This document shows positions 1 through 6,006 of a stretch of DNA of 6,068 nt, piece by piece. The stretch is taken from NCBI GenBank assembly GCA_016209665.1, contig JACQVT010000318.1, positions 1 to 6,068 on the forward strand. Reading direction: 5' to 3'. Under the pieces are notes generated by a model that made no database searches, was not told the DNA's origin, and saw nothing but the letters and a program-made list of their open reading frames with translations. The stretch comes from Planctomycetota bacterium. Its GTDB lineage: Bacteria > Planctomycetota > Phycisphaerae > UBA1845 > PWPN01. Numbering within the stretch: position 1 is the first letter of the stretch; each line of letters begins with the position of its first letter. Position numbers and translations under genes: made by a program.

Positions 1-157
1 CGGCGACCGGCCCGTGCACGGTGATGCCGTGAGCCGCCGCCGACTGCGTCGAGCTGGGGGCCACCACGTGCACCTCGCCGAGCCGGGTCAGCTCCTGCCG
101 CATGGCCGCCAGGCCCGGGGCGAGGATGCCGTCGTCGTTGCTCAAAAGGATTCGCAT
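1..157 (-). CDS. surE: 5'/3'-nucleotidase SurE, N-terminal part (runs off the left edge)
   Basis: The first 52 codons of SurE are present, read leftward from ATG at 157 and cut by the window edge. SurE is a cytoplasmic, divalent-metal-dependent nucleoside monophosphate phosphatase linked to nucleotide housekeeping and stationary-phase survival. The visible protein opens with MRILLSNDDGILAPG, the family signature. Asp8 and Asp9 are the metal-binding pair, and Ser39 in the VAPSSTQSAAAHG segment matches the conserved metal-site serine of the family. These assignments rest on family knowledge plus the exact spacing seen here. The later metal-site asparagine and the C-terminal half lie outside the window, so integrity cannot be judged. 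The start codon is 9 nt downstream of the lipoprotein stop. No clear Shine-Dalgarno sequence precedes it, so translation may depend on coupling or on a non-SD mechanism. Confidence 0.93.
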   Translation of the reverse strand, partial: MRILLSNDDGILAPGLAAMRQELTRLGEVHVVAPSSTQSAAAHGITVHGPVA

Positions 158-166
158 GTCGGCCGG

Positions 167-619
167 TCAGAACGCCAGGGCGCTGGCGTTGGTGTCGGTG
201 AACTGATAGATGATCGTGCCGCCGCACTGGTAGTCGCCCTGCTGGAAGATGAAGGCCGCGTCGCCCTCGAAGTTCCGCCCGCCCACGAACACCTCGTTGT
301 CGTCGCGGCGCACTTCCTGGAGCAGCTCGATGATGCCGGGGCAGGTGGTAAGGACGTAATCGCAGGTCCGCTGCAAGGCCGAGCACGCCGGCAGCACCTT
401 CGTATCGCCGTCCACGCGGATGGTGACCTCGAGATCGGCGTCCGTGCCGTTCACCACGCGGACGATCAGGGCGCTGGACTTGGCGATGTTGACGATGGAG
501 CCGAGGACGCCGCTGGTCACGTTCGCCCCGGTACCGGTGCAACTGGCGATGCCCGCCGGGGGCAGACCGAGGGCCAGACAGATCCACACGCGCCGCGCGA
601 CGGATGACACTTTGAACAT
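167..619 (-). CDS. Small cysteine-containing lipoprotein, function unknown
   Basis: A 150-residue protein that I do not recognise as a named family. From the chosen ATG at 619 it begins with a short basic stretch (Lys3, Arg9, Arg10), then a hydrophobic segment (about residues 11-22), then an IAS-Cys27 lipobox. This predicts signal peptidase II cleavage, lipid attachment at Cys27 and a mature part of about 124 residues outside the cytoplasm. The residue after the cysteine is Thr, with no Asp at +2. The mature part has alternating hydrophobic/polar segments suggesting beta strands, and four cysteines at 79, 86, 93 and 132. The first three form CX6CX6C, so disulfides are plausible. An in-frame start at 742 would add 41 residues ahead of the signal peptide and is unlikely. 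The 619 start has GGAG nine bases upstream. The stop lies 9 nt before surE, suggesting one transcript. Lipoprotein status is well supported; function is unknown. Confidence 0.8.
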   Translation of the reverse strand: MFKVSSVARRVWICLALGLPPAGIASCTGTGANVTSGVLGSIVNIAKSSALIVRVVNGTDADLEVTIRVDGDTKVLPACSALQRTCDYVLTTCPGIIELLQEVRRDDNEVFVGGRNFEGDAAFIFQQGDYQCGGTIIYQFTDTNASALAF

Positions 620-669
620 CGAGCCAGTCTCCGGGAATACGAACACGCTGCGGTCTCCCGCGGCCGCCA

Positions 670-696
670 CCCGACCCCGGCTCCGACCCTGACCCC
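670..696 (-). other. Near-canonical G-quadruplex motif upstream of the lipoprotein gene
   Basis: On the minus strand, read 5' to 3', four G-runs of 4, 3, 4 and 3 bases are separated by loops of 3, 8 and 2 bases. The 8-base loop slightly exceeds the usual limit of 7. The motif ends about 50 nt upstream of the lipoprotein start and would lie in its leader or promoter. In GC-rich DNA such a motif can arise by chance, so its function is only a possibility. Confidence 0.3.
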
Positions 697-731
697 GGCC
701 CGGCCACATCCTGGTCGGACACAGGTCAGAC

Positions 732-748
732 GCCGGCCCCATGCCGGC
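732..748. repeat. GCCGGC hairpin with a 5-nt loop
   Basis: GCCGGC, a 5-base loop (CCCAT) and GCCGGC again form a perfect 6-bp stem. The stem/loop geometry and core sequence resemble the GACCGGC-N5-GCCGGTC hairpins at the right end of the window, but the flanking GGAAT and CCCACAC blocks are absent. It may be a decayed relative or an independent GC-rich palindrome. Confidence 0.35.
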
Positions 749-919
749 CGGGGCGCGACCCCACCATCACTCTACCCGCCCCACGTGACCGGGGCAACAG
801 GCGTGGAACCGATGCGGGATGGGCGAGGGATGAGGAAGGAGGAGCGGAATGAGAGGGATGGCGGGGGATGCGCTCCGCCGGACAGCGGTTGGCCGCACTC
901 GGGGTGGATGCTGCCCGGC

Positions 920-1789
920 CTATCGCAGGCCGTCGTAGGCGTCGAGGATGGCGGCGCGGGTGGGGCCGGGGCGGCCGTGGGCCTCGTCTTCCTTCACCAC
1001 GCCCTGGAACGCATCGAGTACGTAGTCGACCTCTTCGCGATCGAGGCCGTAGAGGATGAAGTAGGCGGCGTCGAGTTCGGCCCGGAGCCGATGTCGGTCG
1101 GCCTCGTTCCACCCGTGGACGCCGGGCTTGAAGCCGGCCGCCTCCGCCAGCGGACGCATGTCGTTCGCCGTGCAGGTCAGCTTGAGCACCCGCTCGCTGA
1201 TCCACCTCTCCAGCGTGGTCTTTTTGTCCCAAGGACACTTCTCGTCGTAGCGGTCCGGGGGCAGCGTCGGCAGTTGCTCGACGATGAAGAAGTTTAGCGT
1301 AACCCCGCCGATTTTCTGGCGGGTCGCATAGTCGAAGACGAAGGCGTTAAGATTTGCCAGCAGGCAGGTCTGCCTGCGCCAGTGAACCTGCATGAGCAAC
1401 AGCGGGAAGTGATTGGTGACGGCGGAGAAGGGGATGATGCTGGCGATCATGGTGCGCTGATTCGTTGGACTCGTAATATCCTTGAATCCGAGGAAGCCGG
1501 GCAGTTCCGGCCTCTCGCTGCCCAAAGATCGCGTCACCTCCTCTTCAGCGACCCAGAACCGCGGAATGACGACGAACTCGGGGTTCTGGTGAGATACGAG
1601 AGGAGCATCGTCGGTCTGTCCTTGGCGCATCCAGTTCGCTCCTTCGACCAGCACGCTGGCGGCGCGGTGGTCGAAGGCTTGGACCATCTTGGCTTCATAG
1701 AGGGGCAGGTAGACTTCTTTGCGCTTGACCCAGCGACTGCCATCGAGCCGAAAACCGTCGCCCTCGAGTTGTTGGGCGGTGCGGAACAA
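920..1789 (-). CDS. Type IIG restriction-modification enzyme, C-terminal DNA-recognition part (separated by amber codon)
   Basis: A 289-residue open segment in the same frame as the upstream 835-residue part and separated from it by the amber codon plus five codons (TNDAE). It carries the C-terminal target-recognition region of Eco57I-like type IIG enzymes. Recognisable blocks are YLPLYEAKM followed by FDHR (about residues 27-42), the FKDITSPTNQRTM block (102-114), and the LNAFVFDYATRQKIGG to EQLPTLPP stretch (147-178) near the usual end of the recognition region. In this family the region reads the DNA target for both methylation and cleavage. The first available codon is TTG at 1789, with no Shine-Dalgarno sequence, so independent translation is doubtful; the segment is best read as the rest of one broken or read-through gene. 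It ends at a TAG (920-922). No further frameshift or stop is visible. Its GC (about 60% by hand count over 1321-1680) is below that of the methyltransferase part. Confidence 0.75.
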   Translation of the reverse strand: MFRTAQQLEGDGFRLDGSRWVKRKEVYLPLYEAKMVQAFDHRAASVLVEGANWMRQGQTDDAPLVSHQNPEFVVIPRFWVAEEEVTRSLGSERPELPGFLGFKDITSPTNQRTMIASIIPFSAVTNHFPLLLMQVHWRRQTCLLANLNAFVFDYATRQKIGGVTLNFFIVEQLPTLPPDRYDEKCPWDKKTTLERWISERVLKLTCTANDMRPLAEAAGFKPGVHGWNEADRHRLRAELDAAYFILYGLDREEVDYVLDAFQGVVKEDEAHGRPGPTRAAILDAYDGLR

Positions 1790-1804
1790 CTCGGCGTCGT
1801 TGGT

Positions 1805-1807
1805 CTA
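1805..1807 (-). other. In-frame amber (TAG) codon interrupting the type IIG gene
   Basis: On the minus strand the reading runs ATG TTC CAC TAG ACC AAC GAC GCC GAG TTG TTC. The residues before (MFH) and after (TNDAELF) form the conserved junction between methyltransferase and recognition regions, and the frame is unchanged across the TAG. It is therefore a nonsense codon, not a frameshift. The same gene ends with TAG, while the lipoprotein and racemase-like genes end with TGA, so TAG is used as a normal stop here. A recent inactivating mutation, a sequence error or readthrough are the options; mutation or error is likeliest. Confidence 0.9.
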
Positions 1808-4312
1808 GTGGAACATGGTACAGAACTTGATGCCCCACGGGTTGCCGCCGGACTTGCGGCTCTCATCGATCAGGATGGGGACGTTGCGGTAGATGCGCTT
1901 GGTCAGCTCGCAGTCTCGCCCGGTGCGGAAGATGGGGCAGGTGCGGGTGTTGGGGTTGAGGAGCTTCAGATCGCGGGCGGAGAGCCGGATCTGTCGGTCC
2001 CGCGGTTCGAGGTCTTCGAGACGACGCGCGAAGAAGACAAAATCGGCGTCGTCGGTCCGCCGATCGTGTCCGTTCATCAGCAGGATGGAGAACTTGAAGC
2101 GGCTGTCGATGTCGGGAAAGACGCGGTCGCGGTTCTCGAAGTCGTACAATGCGGCCAGGCCCTTGTTCTCCATGAGGTCGGCGAAGAAATGCTTGGTGGT
2201 GTCGTCGGTGGCGATGCCGCTGGGGACGAGCAGGCCGACGAGGCCCTCGGGGGCGACCACCTGGCGGGCGAGTTCCGCGAAAAGCATGTAGGTATTGACG
2301 TCGCCGCGCCCGGTGAGGGGGAAGCGGCCGGAATCGCGGACGTAGGCCAGCATGCGTTCGGCCGCCGCCTTGGCGTCGTTGTAGCGCTTCCAGAGATCGG
2401 GGTCGTCCTTTTCGACGCGGGCGATGAGCTTGCGGCGGTCGGCGGCGTTGACGGCGGAGGCGATCCTCGGCGAGGACAGGGCGAAGAACTCGCGTTCCTG
2501 GAGCTTGAGGCGCTCCCAGGGCGGATTGCCGATGACGGCGTCGAACCCGCCGTTCTCGAACACGTCGGCGAACGCCGCCCGCCAGTCCATCGCCCGGTCG
2601 TGAACGTCCGCGGCGGCGACCAGGCTGTTGCCGCACACGATGTTGTGGGACAGGTCGGCGAGCGTCTTGCCCCGCCGGGCGGAACGAATCCACAGGGCGA
2701 GCTGGGTAATCTCCACGGATTCCATCGACACATCGAGGCCGAACAGATTGTCGGCGAGGATCCAGTCGGGGTAATCGCGTTCGATGCGCTCGGCCTCGGC
2801 GGTGCGGCCGGCGATCCGCAGGTCGTGCAGCAGAAGTTCGTAGGCCTCCTCGATGCGCTCGTAGGCGGCGATGAGGAACGCGCCGGAGCCGCAGGCGGGA
2901 TCGACGATCCGCAGTCCGCGAAGGGCGGCGAGGCGGGCGTCGAGGTCCTCGATGGTTTCGACGCGCTCGGCGATGAGTCGGCCGACGGTGTTCTCGACGA
3001 TGAAGCGGGTGAAGTCGGGCGGTGTGTAGTAGATGCCGAAGCGCTTGCGCATGGCGCTTTTGGGCATGGTCGGCTCGTCGGTGGGGCCGGCCTGGCGGCC
3101 GAACAGGCCGACCACGCGGAACTTCTCGAGTTCGGTGACACTTTTCTCGAATAGGTGGCCGAGCACCTCGACGTTGACTTCGCCCTCGTCGCGGAAGTCG
3201 TAGTCGCCGATCGTCTTGAAGACGTTGGTCCAGCGGTCGTCGTCGAGGTTCAGGCCGTCGACGAGGGGATCGGTCCTGAACAGGCCGCCGTTGTAGCCGG
3301 TGGGCAGGTCGAGGCGGGCATGGCCCTTGTCGATGGCGTCGAACATGTCGAGGAAGTTCCGCCAGCGGGCGTTGGCGCGGGCGAGGGGCGGCACGTTCTC
3401 CCAGGTCTGGCGGAGCAACTGGCGGGGGAGCAGGCCGCGGTCCTCGCAGAAGGCGACGAAGATGATGCGGTCGAGGAGGCGCTGGGCGGCGTGGATGGCG
3501 TCGTCGACGGAGTAACCCTGCCGGTGAATCAACGTGTCGATCAGGGCCGCCCGTTGTTCGCTGTAGAACTCATACAGCTTGTCGCCCACGGCGTTTCGCC
3601 GCTCCGCCGAGTTCTCGACCAGGTCGAGCGCCAGGGGCCGCCGAACGACCCCGTTGGTCAGCAGGCTGTCGGGACCGAACAGAAACAGGAACTCGCGGGC
3701 CTTCCGCTCGTCGCGGAAATCGGCGACCGTGAACTCCTGGTAGATGCGCATGGGGCTGTCGCGGTGATACAGGCGGATCGCGACGTAGTTCGTGAGGATG
3801 CCCCAGGGCACGTCGGGCAACTGGGCGAGATAGTCCCACAGTTGCTGAACGGGCGTTCGGCCGTTGAACTTGTCGTGGTCGAGGTCGGTGTTGGCGCCCT
3901 TGCACTCGATGATGGCAAAGGGTCGGGGGTCCTGCTCCACGGCGAAACGTCCGAGGGCTCCATCGGCGGTGCCTGCGCCGGGCACGGGGAATTGGTGCTC
4001 CAACTGGTAGGCGTCGGGAGCATCCGTGCGGGTCTTGTAGCCCAGGGCTTCGCCGAAGATGACGCGGAGGAACTGCGCGTCGAGTGAGGTTTCCTTCTGG
4101 CGCAGGGCTCTCTGGGCGGCGAGGTCGGCCCAGCGGTTCAGCACGGCGAGGCTGGCCCGCGTCCGATCGCGCTCGGTGGGAGGCAGGTTGTCGACGGGAA
4201 GCGAAGTCGCCTTTTCGGTCAGGAGCTTGGGCAGGATCAGATGGGGATGTCGGCGCCGCCGCGCTTCGGGAAACAACGTCTGGGGGCCGGCCTGCTTCCC
4301 TTTCTTCGCCAT
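1805..4312 (-). CDS. Type IIG (Eco57I-like) restriction-modification enzyme, nuclease and N6-adenine methyltransferase part
   Basis: The 835-residue N-terminal part of a single-chain restriction-modification enzyme. Such proteins join a PD-(D/E)XK nuclease, an N6-adenine methyltransferase and a recognition domain, and need no separate R, M or S subunit. Visible blocks: Asp117 followed by IIECKG with Glu136 and Lys138, a PD-(D/E)XK-type active site; a helical linker; RKRFGIYYTPPDFTRFIV (422-439), diagnostic of the Eco57I group; motif I VDPACGSGAFL (470-480), the SAM-binding loop; LFGLDVSMESVEIT (523-536); IVCGNSL (558-564); and the catalytic NPPW (596-599). The last residues, GGNPWGIKFCTMFH, normally continue into the recognition domain, but TAG intervenes. 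With the downstream part, total length is about 1,130 residues, usual for the group. The ATG at 4312 has AGGA ten bases upstream. The gene is solitary and divergent from the racemase-like gene. Truncated at the amber codon, it would lack target recognition and is probably inactive. Confidence 0.88.
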   Translation of the reverse strand: MAKKGKQAGPQTLFPEARRRRHPHLILPKLLTEKATSLPVDNLPPTERDRTRASLAVLNRWADLAAQRALRQKETSLDAQFLRVIFGEALGYKTRTDAPDAYQLEHQFPVPGAGTADGALGRFAVEQDPRPFAIIECKGANTDLDHDKFNGRTPVQQLWDYLAQLPDVPWGILTNYVAIRLYHRDSPMRIYQEFTVADFRDERKAREFLFLFGPDSLLTNGVVRRPLALDLVENSAERRNAVGDKLYEFYSEQRAALIDTLIHRQGYSVDDAIHAAQRLLDRIIFVAFCEDRGLLPRQLLRQTWENVPPLARANARWRNFLDMFDAIDKGHARLDLPTGYNGGLFRTDPLVDGLNLDDDRWTNVFKTIGDYDFRDEGEVNVEVLGHLFEKSVTELEKFRVVGLFGRQAGPTDEPTMPKSAMRKRFGIYYTPPDFTRFIVENTVGRLIAERVETIEDLDARLAALRGLRIVDPACGSGAFLIAAYERIEEAYELLLHDLRIAGRTAEAERIERDYPDWILADNLFGLDVSMESVEITQLALWIRSARRGKTLADLSHNIVCGNSLVAAADVHDRAMDWRAAFADVFENGGFDAVIGNPPWERLKLQEREFFALSSPRIASAVNAADRRKLIARVEKDDPDLWKRYNDAKAAAERMLAYVRDSGRFPLTGRGDVNTYMLFAELARQVVAPEGLVGLLVPSGIATDDTTKHFFADLMENKGLAALYDFENRDRVFPDIDSRFKFSILLMNGHDRRTDDADFVFFARRLEDLEPRDRQIRLSARDLKLLNPNTRTCPIFRTGRDCELTKRIYRNVPILIDESRKSGGNPWGIKFCTMFH

Positions 4313-4321
4313 GGCGGCATC

Positions 4322-4349
4322 ATCCTACGCGATGCCGGGCCGCTCGCAA
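4322..4349 (-). promoter_or_regulatory. Possible sigma70-type promoter of the restriction-modification gene
   Basis: On the minus strand TTGCGA (4344-4349) and TAGGAT (4322-4327) are separated by 16 bp; each matches four of six consensus bases. Transcription would start almost at the ATG (4312), giving a leaderless or near-leaderless message. The -35 element falls inside the palindrome at 4345-4356. The match is weak, and an AGGA ribosome site overlapping the -10 element argues for a promoter further upstream. Confidence 0.2.
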
Positions 4350-4365
4350 GCTTGCGCTTCCCCGG
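4335..4365. repeat. Palindrome CGCAAGCTTGCG within a larger imperfect stem
   Basis: A perfect 12-bp palindrome lies at 4345-4356, flanked by CCGGG (4335-4339) and CCCGG (4361-4365), which pair as an outer stem. Its core TCGCAAGCTTGCGC recurs with small deletions at 4554-4566 and 4657-4666, so it is more likely part of a repeat family than a dedicated operator. Confidence 0.5.
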
Positions 4366-4396
4366 TAGAGGGAGGGTCTGGCAAGGAAGCGTGGCG

Positions 4397-4412
4397 CAGC
4401 CGCCCCCGGCTG
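4397..4412. repeat. CAGCCG-CCCC-CGGCTG hairpin
   Basis: A perfect 6-bp stem with a 4-base CCCC loop. It sits about 85 nt upstream of the restriction-modification start. No T-run follows on either strand, so it does not look like a classical terminator. It resembles the short interspersed hairpins of GC-rich genomes. Confidence 0.45.
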
Positions 4413-4545
4413 TAATACTTCCCCAACCACAGACCCCCAGTCGAGGGAATAAAGGGGACATCACTGATTTCGCCCTCGTGACGGCTCTGGTTCTTCATCT
4501 GCGGCCGTCGGCGCGTGTCGGCGGTCGGTCGTTCCTCTCGGTGTC

Positions 4546-4571
4546 CGCAGATTTCGCAGCTTGCGCAGATT
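4546..4571. repeat. CGCAGATT direct repeat pair
   Basis: CGCAGATT occurs at 4546-4553 and 4564-4571, offset by 18 bp, and between them is CGCAGCTTG, a partial third match. The layout resembles short degenerate CGCAGATT tandem motifs seen in intergenic DNA of many bacteria (from memory). No function is apparent. Confidence 0.35.
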
Positions 4572-4573
4572 CG

Positions 4574-4597
4574 GGAATGGCCGGCCTAGCGCCGGTC
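4574..4597. repeat. Solitary diverged copy of the right-end hairpin repeat
   Basis: GGAATG is followed by GCCGGC, a 5-base loop (CTAGC) and GCCGGTC. Compared with the 30-bp units at 5984-6068, the GGAAT flank and both stem arms match with one stem mismatch (G for A), while the loop is entirely different. The trailing CCCACAC block is missing. This places the same repeat family on both sides of the racemase-like gene. Confidence 0.6.
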
Positions 4598-4651
4598 AAG
4601 AATGAGGGAATAGCGTCGGAGTTTTTGAGGGACCAGAGGACTTCGCGGCAA

Positions 4652-4671
4652 CCCGCTCGCTTGCGCTCGGG
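4652..4671. repeat. REP-like hairpin with symmetric internal mismatches
   Basis: CCCG-CT-CGC-TT-GCG-CT-CGGG. The outer CCCG/CGGG and inner CGC/GCG arms pair, separated by a symmetric two-base mismatch. On the minus strand these are tandem A/G mismatches, which are stable in RNA and DNA. A 4-bp-longer relative lies at 4341-4359. I recall similar sequences as dispersed repeats in other bacterial genomes, but copy number cannot be tested here. Confidence 0.5.
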
Positions 4672-4801
4672 GCTCTGATGGGCGGTCGCGAATCGGGAGC
4701 CCCGTTGGCAGCTTGCTCGGGGCGGAGGGCACCGGTAAGGTGTCACGGGAGCAGCATTCGAAGGGTGAACGTTGTCGAAGTTGAGTTCGAGACGAGTTGT
4801 C

Positions 4802-5908
4802 ATGCCGCGGATCGATGCTCTGGAGTTGTTTCGCGTTCGCATGCCGCTGGTGTATCCGTTCACGACGGCGTACGGCAGCGATGACGTGATCGAGTCGATC
4901 ATCGTCAAGGTGGTCTCGGGCGAGTTGTACGGCTGGGCGGAGGCGCAGGCGTTCAAGGCGCCGACGTACTGCCCGGAGTACGCCGAGGGGCTGCTGCTGA
5001 TGATGCGAAAGTACCTGGCGCCGGCGATCGTGGGCAAGCGGATCGAGTCGGGCGAGGAGCTGGAGCGGATCTGGTCGTGTTTCAAGGGCAACCACTTCGC
5101 CAAGGGGGGGATCGACATGGCGTGGTGGGACCTGTACGCGCGGAGCCGGGGCGAGCCGCTGTGGAAGACGCTGGGCGGGACCGGGCCGCTGGTCGAGGTG
5201 GGGGCGGACTTCGGCGTGATGCACAGCCTGGACGCGCTGCTGGAGAAGATCGACGGGGCGGTGGAGGCGGGCTACAAGCGGGTGAAGCTCAAGTACGCGC
5301 CGGGGTGGGACCTCGAGATGGTGACGACGGTGCGGCGGGCGTTTCCGAAGATGACGTTTCACATCGACTGCAACGGCGCGTACCGGTTGAGCGATCTGGC
5401 GATGTTCGAGAAGCTCGACGAGTACGGGCTGGCGATGATCGAGCAGCCGTTGATGCACGACGACCTGGTGGACCACGCCACGCTGGCCAAATCGATCCGC
5501 ACGCCGATCTGCCTGGACGAGAGCATCACGTCGCTGGACCGGGCCCGCAAGGCGATCGAGATCGGGGCGTGCCGGTGGGTGAACATCAAGCCGGTGCGCG
5601 TGGGTGGGTTCACGCCGGCGCTCAAGATCAACGAATACTGTATGAAGGCGGGCGTGCCGTGCTGGGTGGGAGGGATGGTCGAGTCGGCGCTGGGGGCGGC
5701 GCACTGCCTGGCGATGGCGACACTGGAGAACATGAAGTATCCCAGCGACATTTTTCCGAGCAGCCGGTTCTATGCCCGGGACTTGGGCCGTCCGGAGATG
5801 GCGCTGTCGGGGCCGTCGCAGATCACCGCGGCGTCGGTGCCGGGCGTGGGCGTCGAACCCGACCCGGAGCAGTTGCAGCGGATGACGGTCGAGTACGTGC
5901 GGGTGTGA
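4802..5908 (+). CDS. menC: o-Succinylbenzoate synthase / N-acylamino acid racemase-type enzyme (enolase superfamily)
   Basis: A 368-residue cytoplasmic enzyme of the muconate-lactonizing subgroup. An N-terminal capping domain (MPRIDALELF, RVRMPL) is followed by a (beta/alpha)7-beta barrel. All catalytic residues are visible: the KLK motif (Lys162, Lys164), Mg2+ ligands Asp189 (HIDCN), Glu214 (IEQPL) and Asp239 (CLDESIT), and Lys263 (NIKPVRVGG). The PGWD, DDLVDHA and GGMVESALG blocks are typical of OSBS/N-acylamino acid racemase proteins rather than mandelate racemases. OSBS dehydrates SHCHC to o-succinylbenzoate in menaquinone synthesis; close relatives racemize N-acylamino acids. No other men gene is nearby, so the substrate is undecided and menC is tentative. 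ATG at 4802 is chosen because the family begins just before the IxxxELFxVxMPL block. TTG at 4772 would add ten uncharacteristic residues; AAGGG lies six bases before it, so it is not excluded. The gene reads divergently from the restriction-modification gene. Confidence 0.82.
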   Translation: MPRIDALELFRVRMPLVYPFTTAYGSDDVIESIIVKVVSGELYGWAEAQAFKAPTYCPEYAEGLLLMMRKYLAPAIVGKRIESGEELERIWSCFKGNHFAKGGIDMAWWDLYARSRGEPLWKTLGGTGPLVEVGADFGVMHSLDALLEKIDGAVEAGYKRVKLKYAPGWDLEMVTTVRRAFPKMTFHIDCNGAYRLSDLAMFEKLDEYGLAMIEQPLMHDDLVDHATLAKSIRTPICLDESITSLDRARKAIEIGACRWVNIKPVRVGGFTPALKINEYCMKAGVPCWVGGMVESALGAAHCLAMATLENMKYPSDIFPSSRFYARDLGRPEMALSGPSQITAASVPGVGVEPDPEQLQRMTVEYVRV

Positions 5909-5930
5909 GGGTGCGAACCGGATGTCTGAT

Positions 5931-6006
5931 GTGGGACCGGGTTCCAGCCGGTCGTTTGCACCAAGACCAGTGCTACAAGACTGGACCGGCTGGAAGCCGG
6001 TCCCAC
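5931..6006. repeat. Inverted pair of hairpin repeats downstream of the racemase-like gene
   Basis: The 23 bases at 5931-5953 are the reverse complement of 5984-6006 with one mismatch (position 5941), separated by 30 nt. Each arm contains a small hairpin (GACCGG...CCGGTC) with a TTCCA/TGGAA loop, so single-arm or long-stem folding is possible. It begins 22 nt after the stop at 5908 and could serve as a transcript end or stabiliser. There is no T-run. Confidence 0.6.

Larger units (their letters stand above)
620..919. other. Intergenic region between the restriction-modification gene and the lipoprotein gene
   Basis: I see no gene in these 300 nt. Next to the lipoprotein start lie its ribosome site and a run of C-tracts (670-696) that gives a G-rich motif on the coding strand. 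A GCCGGC hairpin sits at 732-748. From about 811 to 870 the plus strand is purine-biased, with four GGGATG copies at 816, 827, 855 and 865. Open frames crossing this region have arginine/proline-rich low-complexity translations typical of high-GC shadows. No T-run terminator follows the restriction-modification stop at 920-922. Confidence 0.6.
4313..4801. other. Divergent intergenic region dense in small repeats
   Basis: About 490 nt between two divergent genes, with no credible gene of its own. Open frames through it translate to arginine- and proline-rich shadows. From left to right it holds a 12-bp perfect palindrome inside a larger stem (4335-4365), a CAGCCG/CGGCTG hairpin (4397-4412), an A-rich GGGAATAAAGGGGACATC stretch (4445-4462), two CGCAGATT copies (4546 and 4564), a diverged copy of the right-end hairpin repeat (4574-4597), and a hairpin with symmetric mismatches (4652-4671). 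The promoters of both flanking genes must lie here, but none is convincing. Confidence 0.6.

Noticed and set aside
785..1297. Plus-strand frame over the 3' part of the restriction gene
   Set aside because: It lies antisense to conserved recognition-region sequence and begins in purine-rich intergenic DNA.
1805..1807. Genome-wide reassignment of TAG to an amino acid
   Set aside because: The same gene ends at TAG (920-922), and nothing in the window suggests a suppressor tRNA.
1790..1810. Programmed frameshift between the two parts of the enzyme
   Set aside because: Both parts lie in the same frame and there is no slippery run; the interruption is a nonsense codon.
1382..4087. Very long plus-strand open frame antisense to the restriction-modification gene, broken by one stop at 3152-3154
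   Set aside because: It mirrors the sense gene, which has clear catalytic motifs. The translation is a Gly/Val/Glu-rich shadow with no recognisable domain, expected from strong third-position GC bias.
920..4312. Part of a BREX or DISARM system
   Set aside because: Those systems need companion genes (such as an ATPase, phosphatase or helicase), none of which are present. The protein also carries its own nuclease-type motif, fitting a stand-alone type IIG enzyme.
4713..4741. Promoter TTGCTC-17-TAAGGT for the racemase-like gene
   Set aside because: Spacing is right, but each hexamer matches only about three of six consensus bases.
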